Shown here piece after piece: positions 49,630 through 60,655 of a DNA stretch of 64,000 nucleotides. Numbering within the stretch: position 1 is the stretch's first letter; every line of letters begins with the position of its first letter. Below the pieces are notes generated by a model. That model did no database searches. It was not told where the DNA came from and was given only the letters and a program-made list of their open reading frames with translations. The stretch comes from Agapanthus africanus (Eukaryota > Streptophyta > Magnoliopsida > Asparagales > Amaryllidaceae): positions 190,241,739 through 190,305,738 of the forward strand of contig JASDDO010000026.1 in assembly GCA_030015575.1 (NCBI GenBank). Reading direction: 5' to 3'. Both the position numbers and the translations under genes were made by a program.

Positions 49630-49880
49630 TCATTAGTTCTGCTAAAGTGGTCACTCCCGGTGAAGGGATCTCGGCTCTTTCCTCATCGAATAAGGTGCAG
49701 GACATATCATATATATCGCTGTACAAAGCAAAACTCTAAAAGCAATAAAAAAAACCGAGTTTTGTAGCATCTGCCAGTTTCGCTAAAGAGGTCACTCCCG
49801 GTGATGGGATCTCGGCTCTTTCCTCATCGAATAAGGTGCAGGGTATATCATATATACCGCTATGCAAAGCAAAACTGTAG
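49630..49880 (-). promoter_or_regulatory. Tandem stem-loop pair, element C
   Basis: Both copies contain CCUUAU-UCG-AUGAGG (all six pairs formed, one by U-G) followed by AAAGAGCCGAGATCCC. Spacing is about 140 bp. Confidence 0.65.
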
Positions 49881-50015
49881 CTACCCTTTTTATAAAGTTT
49901 TGATTCTACAACATCTTTTCGGTTTATTTTCTTTTTATTAATCTCATTAATAAAAAATCCCATCAGCTTATGCTTCCTAAGCATCACAGATAAATACGAC
50001 GTACACTTATGCCAT

Positions 50016-50091
50016 CCGCATTCGCCTCGATGTCCCCTCGTGCACCGTTAGGTTAGGTAACTAACGACAGAGCAGGGCAGGGCTAATGCGG
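50016..50091 (-). promoter_or_regulatory. CCGCATT-closed module, element C
   Basis: Perfect outer arms CCGCATT (50016-50022) and AATGCGG (50085-50091); inner CGUUAG/CUAACG hairpin. Confidence 0.65.
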
Positions 50092-51373
50092 GTGTAAAAC
50101 ATAAGTAACGTCTATATAATATATCATATATACTATATACTGTATCCATCACAACATATCAAATGATCACATCACAGATATCGCAGCAGAAACATAGATA
50201 TAATCTGGGATATACTAGGACGTCCGTATTTAGAATTTAGCAAACAATAGAAAATACAGATTCCACAGTCGCGATGAATAGCCAAGCCCACACCCTGGAC
50301 CCCTACGAGAGCGGCAAGCGACCCTACCAATTCTGGAGTTTAGGAGACCCGGTCTCGACTCCTCGAGATGGCCTCCCACTGAACCCCAGAACCCGGTCAC
50401 CTGTGCTCCCTTCCTTGGGTCTATCCTAATGCGGAAAAGTAAACAATATACAACACTGGTGGTATCAACCTCATCTCGGAAGTGCCCCAAATAAAAGAAT
50501 ATTACATTACATTTGAATTTACATGAATGAAAATATAAAACTCTCATCTCACATAAAACCCCCGGCTATTCAATCGCGACAATCCTGCACATCATATCTC
50601 AGCAACACATAATATCTCATATCATCAACGTAAGTAAATATGCATACACCGATCGTCGTTGTCGTATAGCAACGAAAACCGGCAATACAACTACATACTA
50701 CACTTACGGTCACAGAAAAGAAATTGTAAAACTATAATATTTGGAATCCACAATCACTTTAGACATCGTAAATCCGAAATATCACATACTTCGCATTTCA
50801 TACCTAACTATATGAATTCCACATATTGTATCACATTCCAGATAAATAGACAATATTAAACTTTTCGAACAGATAATCAAATACCCAAAATTTCCCAAAT
50901 AGCTCAACACTTGAGCGGAGTTCAAATAATCCCAGAATATGTCACTGTACCAGTGATCCAGTCGTAGAAGGGTCAAGCCAACGCCTCACATGTGGCACAC
51001 CGTACTGCCCTAAACCCGAAGGTTCAAAAGGCAGTTCAAGACGGTCACATAATCGAGTTAAGGTTTGTTGTCTTCTAGAGGGTCCACCGTGTTACTTGCA
51101 TATTTTTCCGAAAGATTCAAACCCGAAAAAAAATTCAACATTTGAAAATTTTGCCTTGCCGGGAAAAAGTGAGTTAATGATATCCGTTCGAACATTTTAA
51201 CATTTTCTAAATATCCGGGAATAATGACGAATTTAAATTTTCCGATCGAATCTACAATTACAAAATAAACCCCAGAACACTCAACCCTTGAGCCAAAATA
51301 AAAATACCAGAAACTGTATAAGAATCAAAAACAAAAATTACTGTGAAATAAAAATTGTCCTATCAAGCAGTAC

Positions 51374-51422
51374 TGCCGCGGAACCGCGGCCCAAGCAGGG
51401 TACGGCCACGATTCTGCGGTCG
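51374..51422. promoter_or_regulatory. GC-rich hairpin, element C leader
   Basis: CCGCGGAACCGCGGCC pairs with GGCCACGATTCTGCGG at 13 of 16 positions. Confidence 0.5.
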
Positions 51423-51604
51423 TTTGTACGGATCAATGGTTCGTATTTCACTGTTATTCTTATTTTTGTCTGAGGTATTTTTCAGGTATTTTTAATTCAG
51501 AAAAAATCGCATTTTTGAAAAATATCCAGAGAGGGGTTCATTTTTGTCGGTTCGGGTTCGATCGGAGTTTTAACTTCGTAAACACGTCGCCTAATACTCT
51601 AGTT

Positions 51605-51618
51605 TGGCTCTGATACCA
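51605..51618 (-). promoter_or_regulatory. Primer-binding site (tRNA initiator Met), element C
   Basis: Minus strand TGGTATCAGAGCCA, one base from the LTR end; a perfect plant copia site. Confidence 0.9.
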
Positions 51619-51619
51619 C

Positions 51620-53821
51620 TGTAGGGTTCCTAGGCACTCTTGTGAAAGTTCTTAAAGCATCAAACATGCCCCAATAAAATTTTAAATGTGCCGAACAACC
51701 CAAAGACGGGATCATTGCTAGATTATTAGGGTTTAACATGCAAGATAACATCTATAAACCTAAGTGTGAGTGATTACAACCTTTGTAGTCCGCTCCTTCG
51801 CTTCACAAGCTCCGAGTAGAAGTCCCTTCGCCGCGATCCATGATCTCCCGGACTCAAGAGAGGCACCACGACTCGAACGATCCATGCTAGCATGAAGTGT
51901 TCCGCTTCTCCGATGATCTACGTCGAAGTTGCTATAACCCAAGCTTTCTCACTCTAATAAGATGAACACCCTAATCTAATGGGCTAGATTAGATGAGGAT
52001 GATGGAGTAGTATTTATGCTTTTTTTATAATTCATTTTCTCACCAGAAATCATCACAAAAGAATTAACTAGTAAGCTTTCTCAAAGCTAAGAGAGAAGAA
52101 GATGATGAATGAAAATGATAATCCTTTTGTGATGAATAGTAGTAAAGAATATATGATTGATTATTGAACCATGGTTAAGGATGAGAGGCTTAACCTTTGT
52201 AGAGAATAAACTAGAGCTAGGGTTTGGTTAGGTTAGATAATGAGTCATAAGATAATATCAATCATAATATCTTATACTTGACAAAAGAGAATCTTTCTAG
52301 AAAGTGCAAGAAAGAGCTAACCCTAATCAAACCCTAATCCCTTTTTATCATCCTTAAACATGTTTCATAATAAATCATATCATGTCACAATAATATATAT
52401 CACATATATATATTATATATTTGCAACAAAATAAAATAATACAATTAACATATATCGCATATATATCAATGTATTAATCCGGTGAGGAAATGAAATAATA
52501 AAGAGAGCCAATATTAGATAATGTAATACAATATATCATATATATCATTATACATTAAATCATCGAATCAACACTTGATCCAACGATCCGGCTATATCGA
52601 TATAACCGACTAATATATCATGTACCGATTCATCGAATCAACACTTGATCCGATGAGCCAGTTCATATCTAAATATCGCGAGAATATAATACGGTATCTC
52701 ATATCGCAATATCCTCGGTCCTGCACATATCTCATATGTGGCTCTACTCCATTTTTCCTGAGCCAAGAAACCTCTGTGTAGGACTCTAAAGAATCGTCAA
52801 TACGCCGGTAGCAGGTGATGATCATATCAAACACCCACAAGCTGCAAGCGGTCAGCTAAACGTAATACCCACCCAGGTATTTAGCGATCAGAAGATAAAC
52901 AAGCTAGCCTGTCCGTTCTCCTATGAATCCAATCAGTAACACTCCCGTATAGTCCGGTCTGTTCGTCTGATATGTCGCATATCAAGTCTAGGGGTGGTAT
53001 ACGTCAGACCCCAGTAACCGATAAGTCGTGTCAATGTGAGGCTCATAACAGGTCGAGAAACTACTGGTAACACTTACCAGTATATCTCTATATCAGCCCT
53101 GGCCAGGGACTTCCAGTTATAGCCAATCGAACACAGCACAACATCAACTCCCTATACCGGGAGAGACGAATTCCCTCCTATCGCTCATTGCCTCCATGTG
53201 ATTCGGGACTGTACCCAAAAGCCACCGTTTTGCACACCCTCTTGGACGTGGTAAGGTGGAAATCAAAGCACAGTGGGAATCACACAAAACTCTATGACGA
53301 TCTCGGGTCTGCAGACTACCCTGTACTAGTGTCACCGGAGAACTGCCATCTAACGTGTGGTATATCACCATCTGGGATTTCTCGACGAGTCCGTCCAGTG
53401 TACCCAGTCTCCACTGAGCACCCGTACACCATCCTTGATGTCAAACACCGATGGATATAGGATCATCCATCGCCCATCATATGGGTCAAGGTGTGTATAC
53501 GCTAGTCTACTCTGGTGTATCGATGCCCCGTCTCGATATACCCTCGACTAGGAACATTTATAGGATGTACTCATCGACTACCGTGGCCCCACTAGTATGA
53601 TCCCATCATAATCCCAGTAGTCGAGTACAGATCCTAAGGACTTTACCAACATGTGAGAGAAAGACAGTAAACCAGTACAAGTCAACATGTTAGGATAAAG
53701 TGAAACCAAATAGCATACTATCATGACGAGCAAGAAAGTCCTCTCTGTATATATCCAAGCATCCATTATAATATACATCAAATGTACAATAATGGCCTCT
53801 CGGGCATATACATAACTAACA
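51620..53821 (-). repeat. 5' LTR of element C (2202 bp)
   Basis: Pairs with 43366-45564; the last 204 bp differ at 6 positions and the first 260 at about 14. Confidence 0.9.
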
Positions 53822-53826
53822 CACTA
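53822..53826. repeat. Target-site duplication CACTA, right of C
   Basis: Matches 43361-43365. Confidence 0.9.
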
Positions 53827-55159
53827 GACTCTTGGTATATGCAAAATTGTCTAATTTGACCTAGGCTGAAATCTGGGACCCTTTTCTATAGTTGCTGTTT
53901 TGATTCGTGTTTTCGTTTTGCGTATTTTAAATTCTGGATTTGTATAATTGCGTTTTACCTCATTTACTTGGCGTTTGTACGACGATATCGAGGATTGTTT
54001 GATGGTTTTGAAAGCATAGTCCATAGGTTCTAACCTATAGGCCTTAGTGCGTCGTTTGGTTTTCTCGATGTGATTTTAAAGTGCATTTGCGATTGTGTTA
54101 TCTTGTAGGTACCTTCTCGAGGGATTCATATGATGAAGAAGATGAAGGCGACATCGATACCGACATGCAGGATGCAAGGTGAGTAGATTATATCTACGAT
54201 GGAAGTCGGGTGGATAGCGTATAGCACCCCTACAGTTCGAGATTTAGTATACTATATATATGTTTGGTAGCATTAGGTGCGATATAGATAATTGAGATGA
54301 GATTATGTGTACTATGGTTAGATTAGGGTATAGTCGTAAACTAGTATAGTTCCTAGTTGCGAACCCTAGAATAGGTTTACACCCGCACGCACACACATGC
54401 TTATTTTCTATACTTATACCTGGATAATGAGGATAGTGGATGATATTTGGAGATGAGCCGATGAGATTGGGCATAGTGCCATAAGATCGGTGATATAATG
54501 TGATTCGTATTTGGGATACGATATGAGATTTTAGTGGGCCTTTAGACGTGAGTTTACACACGCATTTATATAGATGGTATCGGTTGTACTAGATTTAGAT
54601 CAGTACCCCAGATCATGAGATATGATGATAAGGATACTAGATAATTGATGAGATGAATGTGATATTGACCCGTACCCAGCTTTTGGGATGCCGTACGATG
54701 ACTTGCCGTACGAGCTTTACATTGATAATAGATCCGCACTCATGACTCGAGGATGTCATATGATATTGTACCGTACGCGGTACCTTTGAGGCGGGATCAC
54801 CGACTATTATATATATATATATATATATCGACTCAGATTAGGTGGTTTCCATAACCCTCCTGATTGACTTGTTAGTTAGAGCGTTGATTTGCTAGTAGAT
54901 GTCAAGCTAAGCCAATGTCATACCTATTTCAAAAACTAACTAATCAGGAGTAGTTAAAGACAGGCAAGGGATTCTATGAATATTTTCAAAAGACGCATCT
55001 TTTCTTAAAAACACCGTAGCCCTTATTTTCCTAAAAACCCCGATTCGTTTTCTTTCAAATAGCAAAACAGTATGACATGGATGCATTGATGTAGCTCCTA
55101 CACTGTTGTGTTTATTATTCATTTGCTGCAAATTGTGCACTCATACTTGTGCACATACC
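53827..55159 (+). repeat. 3' LTR of element G, continuation to insertion J
   Basis: Resumes G's LTR (matches about 35608-36925), including the splice-like GTAG|GTACC near 54106 and GCAAG|GTGAG near 54180. It stops inside the first 29-bp unit, where J begins. Confidence 0.8.
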
Positions 55160-55295
55160 TGTAAGTCGACGTTAGACACCCCATATGATGCGGGGTGGCG
55201 GAATAGGTAAAACAATCATTTTGTTTAAACTTACATCGACTAACTTTACGGATCTTTGCCAAACCCTAACTAACAACAACATAGAAGTCATTAGC
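55160..55295 (-). mobile_element. Element J: F-family LTR fragment
   Basis: TGTAAGTCGACGTTAGACAC matches the left end of F's LTR (TGTAAGTTGACGTTACACAC) and stays alignable (ACATCGACTA, GGATCTTTG, AAACC..ATCTAAC) until E begins. J is inserted in G's 3' LTR; the predicted duplication is ATACC (55155-55159). Confidence 0.65.
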
Positions 55296-57506
55296 TGTTA
55301 GTTATATGTATGCCCTAGAGGCCATTACTGTACATTGGATGTATATTGTAGTGGATGCTGGGACATATATAGGGAGGACTTTCTTGCTCGACATGATAGT
55401 ATGCTATCTGGTTACTCTTTACCTTAACGTGTACATTGATTGTCTCTCTGTTACATGTTGGTAAAGCCCTTAGGATGTGTACTGGACTACCTGGACTATG
55501 ATGCAGATCATACTAATGGGGACATGGTAGTCCATAAGTACATCCTTCAAGGTCCCTAGTCGTGGGTGTATCGAGACGGGGCATCGATTTACCAGAGTAG
55601 ACTAGCGTATACCTTCTCGACCCATACAGATGGGAGATGGATGATCCCATATCCATTGGTGTTTGACACCAGAGATGATATACGGGTGCTCAGTGAAGAC
55701 TGGGTACACTGGACGGACTCGCCGAGAACTCCCAGATGGTATTATACCTTACGTTAGATGGCTGTTCTCTGGTGACACTGGTATAGAGTAGTCTGTTGAC
55801 CCGAGATCATCATAGAGTCTTGTGTGATTCCCACTGTGCTTTGATTTCCACCTTACCACGTCCAAGAGGGCGTGCAAAACGGTGGTTTTTGGGTACAGTC
55901 CCGAATCACATGGAGGCAATGAGCGATAGGAGGGGATTCGTCTCTCCCGGTATAGGGAGTTGATGTTGCGCTGTGTTCGATTGGCTATAACCGGAAATCC
56001 CTGGCCAGGGTTGCTGAGATTTACTGGTAAGTGTTACCAGTAGTTTCTCGAATTGTTATAGACCTCATATCGACACGACTTATCGAGCTGTTGGGGTCTG
56101 ACGTTTACCACCCCTAGGCGGGATATACGACATATCAGACGACGAGACCGGACTGTACGGTAAGTGTTACTGGTTGGATTCACAGGAGTGTGAGCGGGCT
56201 TGCTTGTCGATCTTCTGATCGCTCAATACCCGGGTGGCCGTTAAGTTTAGCAGACCGCTTGCGGCTTGTGGGTGTTTGATATGATCATCACCTGCTGCCG
56301 GCGTATTGACTAGTCTTTAGAGTCCTACACAGAGGTTTCCTGGCTCAAGCGAAACGAAATAGGAGCGCATATGAGATATGTGCGGGACCGAGAATAATGC
56401 GTGTATGTGATACCGTATTCCATTCTCGCGATGAATGTATCGATTGGTTGTATGCGATATAACCTAGTTTTCGATTCAAGAATTGATTCGATAAGCCGAT
56501 ACATTGGATATTAGTCGGTTCTATGAGATATGACCGGATCGTTAAATCAAGTGTTGATTTAATGATTTAATGCATAATTATATATTTGATATATTACTTT
56601 GCATTAACTAGTATTGGTTCATTTTAAATGGATTTTCTCACTTGATATGCACATTGTATATGTGATATACTTTTGTACATTTGATTGTATCATATTTGAT
56701 GATACATGATTGTTTGGGTGTATGTTAAGATTAAACCATGGTTATGTAATGGTTAGGGTTTTGATTTTATTTACTTTTTTATTTATTCATTCATTTATAC
56801 TTTTTGGGAAATAAATAAAATGGTGGCTATTTTTGGATTATGTTGAAGCTTCTTGAAGTTTTGAAAGCTTGACCATTTTGTTTCTTTCCTTAACCCTAAC
56901 CATTCACTTGAACCATAGTTTATTCTCTACACTAGTTTACTTAACCATGGTTGCTAATATGATAAGTATGATTTTCTTTTCTATTATCCAAAAAATTCTT
57001 ATCATATTATCTTCTTCTTCTTCTTCAAGAAGAAAAAGCTTGATAGCTTCAATGTTGATTTGAGAAAAAGAGTGAGAAATCCAATTCTAAAGTGAACCCA
57101 CTTCCTATTTCTTCATCCTCTACCACTTGCCAAGTAGTATAGGGTGTTTTCTTCACAAGTTTCATGACTTGGTGAAGTGGGAGCTTGATCTTGTGATGCC
57201 TCGACGTAGATCATCTTCGGCATCATAGCCGACGACCAAGCCCGCCCATTTCTCCGGTGAAGCCGACGCTAGAGCCCGGGATTCGATTTGGACAGCAAGG
57301 AGACTTCATCATGGAGCTATGGAGGTGGAGGACCGGATCTACAAAGGTTGTATTTCCGTTCACTTAGTTAAGTTGTTAACTAGTTGCATGTTTCGCCTAA
57401 AATTCTAGTTAACGATCCGTATTAGGGTTTCTCGGCACATGTAAAATTTGAATTTGGCATGGTTGATGCTTTGTGAGACCCCATTAGTGTGCCTAGGAAC
57501 CCTACA
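55296..57506 (+). repeat. 5' LTR of element E (2211 bp)
   Basis: TGTTAGTTATATG...GGAACCCTACA, followed by the PBS. A (CTT)n run lies at 57010-57025. It is the sense-strand counterpart of C's LTRs. Confidence 0.88.
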
Positions 57507-57507
57507 T

Positions 57508-57520
57508 TGGTATCAGAGAC
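57508..57520 (+). promoter_or_regulatory. Primer-binding site (tRNA initiator Met), element E
   Basis: TGGTATCAGAGAC, one base after the LTR end. Confidence 0.88.
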
Positions 57521-57708
57521 TAGCTAGAGCCTTAGGCGAAGTCTAGACGACGTTTGAAATCCGAACGAACCCGAAACCCTAACTCTAAAATACTCTCTGG
57601 AAATTTTCTGAAAATTTGGATTTTTGTGAACTAAAAATTACTAAAAAATTCAGCAGGGTCTTATTTGAATTACTGTGAAATTCGTGGGGCTAATTCATCT
57701 AAAGCGCG

Positions 57709-57749
57709 GCGGAACCGCGGCACAAGCATGGCTTGTGCGGCGGTTCCGC
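57709..57749. promoter_or_regulatory. Near-perfect GC-rich hairpin, element E leader
   Basis: Arms 57709-57727 and 57731-57749 pair at 18 of 19 positions around a 3-nt loop. Related, less perfect hairpins lie in A, C and the LTR of B. Confidence 0.7.
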
Positions 57750-59411
57750 GACCATTTTGTCACATTATTTTATGAATTTTGCACAGTAATTCATGTTTTC
57801 AAGTGCTGAGTTTTCTGGGAATTTTTAATTTGAACTCAAGAGTTGAGTTTTCTGGGGTGTTTTGGAGATTAGATGATTCGATCGGATTATCAGACTTTAT
57901 CTTTGTGGCTTTCCGGATATTTTAGAATATGTTAAAAAGTTCGACCGGATATAAATACCCACCTTTTCCACTGTCGGAAAAATTCCATGTGTTGGATTTT
58001 TCTGTGGTTTAAGGACGTTCTAAGTAGTGCAAGTAACGCGATGGTCCCTCTAGAAGACAACAAACCTTAACTCGATTATGTGACCGTCTTGAACTGCCCT
58101 TTGAACCTTAGGGTTTGGGGCAGTACGGCGTGCCACATGTGAGGCGTTGGCTTGACCCTTCTATGGCTGGACCGTTGGTACTGAGGCATGAAGTGAATGT
58201 CTTTGAACTTATTTCATTCGGTTGATCGGGAAAACTTGGGTGTTCGATTGTTCGATCGGAAAGTTTAACATTTTCTATCTTATTCGGAATGTGATACAAT
58301 ATTTGGAATTCACAAGTTGTTATGAAATAACTGAATGAATGTTATAAATCTAGCGGTTTAGTCTCACTTGATCGGTTGCCATGGAATTTTGATGTGATCA
58401 AAAGTCCGTCGCAATCACGTAGCGTACGCGGATACTCGCCGGGTAAACTTAATAGACAGCCTCGCCCCATAGCCCGGACCAAGTGACTGTAGGAGAACCC
58501 CGTCGCCGAAAGCATCCGTTCGGGTGCTCGCGGCAGCGGTGTTCCGCCTTGGTGCGCTTCGTCGACGGCGTCGGGGGTGCGGCCGCCTACTAAAGTTTGC
58601 GACGAGCATTCGATCAGGATGTCGGGAATCTTGTTGAATTGCCCGACTTGATATTGAAAAGTGTTTTCGATAATGAGACTAAAATGCGGGGTTTATAATT
58701 GTTAGGCATGCGATGTCTAAGTAATTCATTTGATTAGGCATGCGATGTCTATGGAGGTTGCGGATTCCAACTATTGTAGTTTTACACTTTCTTTTCCGCG
58801 ACCGTAAGTGTAATATGTGATATCGCCGGTTTCGTTGCTATATGTCAACGACAATTGGGATGCGCATATTTACTTACGTTGATGACATGTGATGTTATGT
58901 GTTGCTGGATATGTTATATTGGATTGTCGTGTTTGAATAGCCGGGGGGTTTTTATGTGAGATGAGTGTTTTTCATTTTCATTCATGTAAAAACTTGTATG
59001 TAATATTCTTTTATTGGGGCACTTCCAGGTTGCGGATGATGTCACCATTTGTATATTATTTACTTTTCCGCACTAGGATAGACCCAAGGAGGGGAGCATA
59101 AGTAACCGGGTTCGGGAGTCCAGTGGGAGACCAACTCGAGGAGTCGAGTCCGGGTCTCCTAACTCTAAAATTGGTAGGGTTGCTTGCCGCTCTCGTAGGG
59201 TTCTAGGGGTGTGGGTTTGGCTATTCATCGCGACCGTGGAATCCGTGTTTTATACTGGCTCGTATTGAAAGCACGGACGTCCTAGTATATCCAATATTTC
59301 ATATGATTCTTCTGCTGCGATATCTGTGATGTGATCATGTGATATGTTCTGTGATGGATACATTATATAGTATATATGATATATTATATAGGCGTTACTT
59401 ATGTTTTTCAC

Positions 59412-59487
59412 CCGCGCTAGCCCTGCCCCGCTCTGCCGTTAGTTACCTAACCTAACGGTGCACGAGGGGACATCGAGGCGAATGCGG
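59412..59487 (+). promoter_or_regulatory. CCGC-closed module, element E
   Basis: CCGCGCT (59412-59418) against AATGCGG (59481-59487), six of seven pairs counting G-U; inner CCGUUAG/CUAACGG hairpin perfect. Confidence 0.62.
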
Positions 59488-59624
59488 ATGGCATAAGTGT
59501 ACGTCGTATTTATCTGTGATTTTTAGGTACTTAAATGATGGGACTTCATTAATGTGATTAATGAAAGTAAAAGAAACCTAAAGATGTTATAGAATCGAAT
59601 TTCAAAATAAAAAGGTAGCAACGG

Positions 59625-59875
59625 TTCTTGCTTTGCACAGAGGTATATGTGATATATCCTGCACCTTATTCGATAAGGAAAGGACCGAGATCCCTTCACC
59701 GGGAGTGACTCCTTTAGCAATAACTGGCAGATGCTACACACTCGGTTTGTCTTTTGATTGCTTTTAAAGAGTTTTTGCTTTGCACAGTGATATATATGAT
59801 ATATCCCGCACCTCATTCGACGAGGAAAGGACCGACGATCCCTTCACCGGGAGTGACTCCTTTAGCAAAACTAGA
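59625..59875 (+). promoter_or_regulatory. Tandem stem-loop pair, element E
   Basis: Copy 1 CCUUAU-UCG-AUAAGG (perfect), copy 2 CCUCAU-UCG-ACGAGG (one mismatch), each followed by AAAGGACCGA and CCCTTCACCGGGAGTGAC. Confidence 0.65.
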
Positions 59876-60004
59876 AAAGCCTAAAAAACACTCCATTTTA
59901 AAATCATTTGATTTTACAACGATATCAAGTTCATTACGCAATAGGTTTTCAGAAAAACCCGTCGTAGCCCTCCGTCATTTCAGATAAGTTGTATATAGTA
60001 TTCT

Positions 60005-60213
60005 TGCTGCATTTGTTGGCTTTCGTCAAGGTGCAGTGTGCGGTAGCTATATGCTGCTTATCTGCTGCATACGATGCGATTGGGTTAGGGTAGTCGTGCG
60101 GCTTTGTTGGCTTTCGTCAAGGGTCGTGCGGGTGGGTTTAATTCAATCAAGAAATGTACGGGTTAAACTTGACTAGCAGGCTATGGTTTGTTGGCTTTCG
60201 TCAAGGTCATAGC
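60005..60213 (+). promoter_or_regulatory. Three-hairpin leader module, element E
   Basis: Cores UUGGC-UUUC-GUCAA (one G-U each) at about 60020, 60107 and 60191; outer arms GCUGCA/UGCAGU, GCGGCU/GG(g)UCGU and GCUAUG/CAUAGC. Confidence 0.68.
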
Positions 60214-60655
60214 ATGTTAGGGGCAAAATATTATCGGGAATTTCAAGTGTTGAAATTTGCAATGAGATTGCATACCTTCTATGAGATAGTTGGATCCCGA
60301 TACCCGCTGTGAGTAATTGTTACTCCTGGGAGAGTTTTACACGTTACAATTAGCCGATCAAGTAGGTGTCTAGAAAGGTGTCAACGGGGTTACGCCTCTG
60401 GGAAAACGAGGTTTACTGTAATTAGGTTCGTGCGAAAGCACGGGGGACCTCCCTCAAAGTACCGACACTGGCCTGGCTGAAAGATTGGCGAACTTGTAGT
60501 GTGTAATTAATCCCGGCTAGTATTTCCTTTTAGGGTTTAAAGGAAGATTTGATAAAAACAGTGGGAGCCATCCTGATTAGATAAAATAATAACCAATCTG
60601 ATCTTGCAAGAGCATACGCTGAGTGTTTTCTTCTCTCTCTCTCCAGGTAGCGACC

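Larger units (their letters stand above)
48848..51604 (-). other. Leader of element C
   Basis: 2.76 kb between PBS and ATG. In sense order: GC palindrome (51374-51422), C-type segment (50290-50437), CCGCATT module (50016-50091), tandem stem-loops (49630-49880), three hairpins (49286-49499), CGUGC-GAAA-GCAUG hairpin (49061-49074), pyrimidine tract and AG|CGACC before ATG. The upstream AUGs and short frames have no protein homology. Confidence 0.7.
43366..53821 (-). mobile_element. Element C: complete gag-less Angela-like copia retrotransposon
   Basis: 10,456 bp with both LTRs (2199 and 2202 bp), PBS, polypurine tract and CACTA target duplication. LTRs differ by about 3-5% in the parts compared. 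The polyprotein is the best preserved of the gag-less group. It is nested in G's 3' LTR. Confidence 0.92.
34465..55159 (+). mobile_element. Element G: non-coding long-LTR Ty3-like element with 4.3-kb LTRs
   Basis: 5' LTR 34465-38771, initiator-Met-type PBS 38776-38787, internal region 38788-42216, polypurine tract 42217-42230, and 3' LTR from 42231, interrupted by C (43366-53826 with its duplicated site) and again by J at 55160. The LTRs differ at about 5% over the first 430 bp. The internal region has no recognisable protease, RT or integrase, so G behaves like a large non-autonomous derivative. Assignment to Ty3 rests on LTR ends, PBS spacing and the G-rich tract, and is inference. Confidence 0.7.
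57521..60655 (+). other. Leader of element E
   Basis: 3.1 kb without a protein signature: GC hairpin (57709-57749), copia-leader segment shared with G (about 58030-58230), C-type segment (59080-59215), CCGC module, tandem stem-loops, three hairpins, G-rich hairpin (60385-60400), GAAA-loop hairpin (60429-60442), pyrimidine tract and AG|CGACC then ATG. Confidence 0.7.

Noticed and set aside
51605..51618. tRNA-like matches at the primer-binding sites
   Set aside because: Only 12-18 nt complementary to tRNA 3' ends are present, at LTR junctions; there is no tRNA body.
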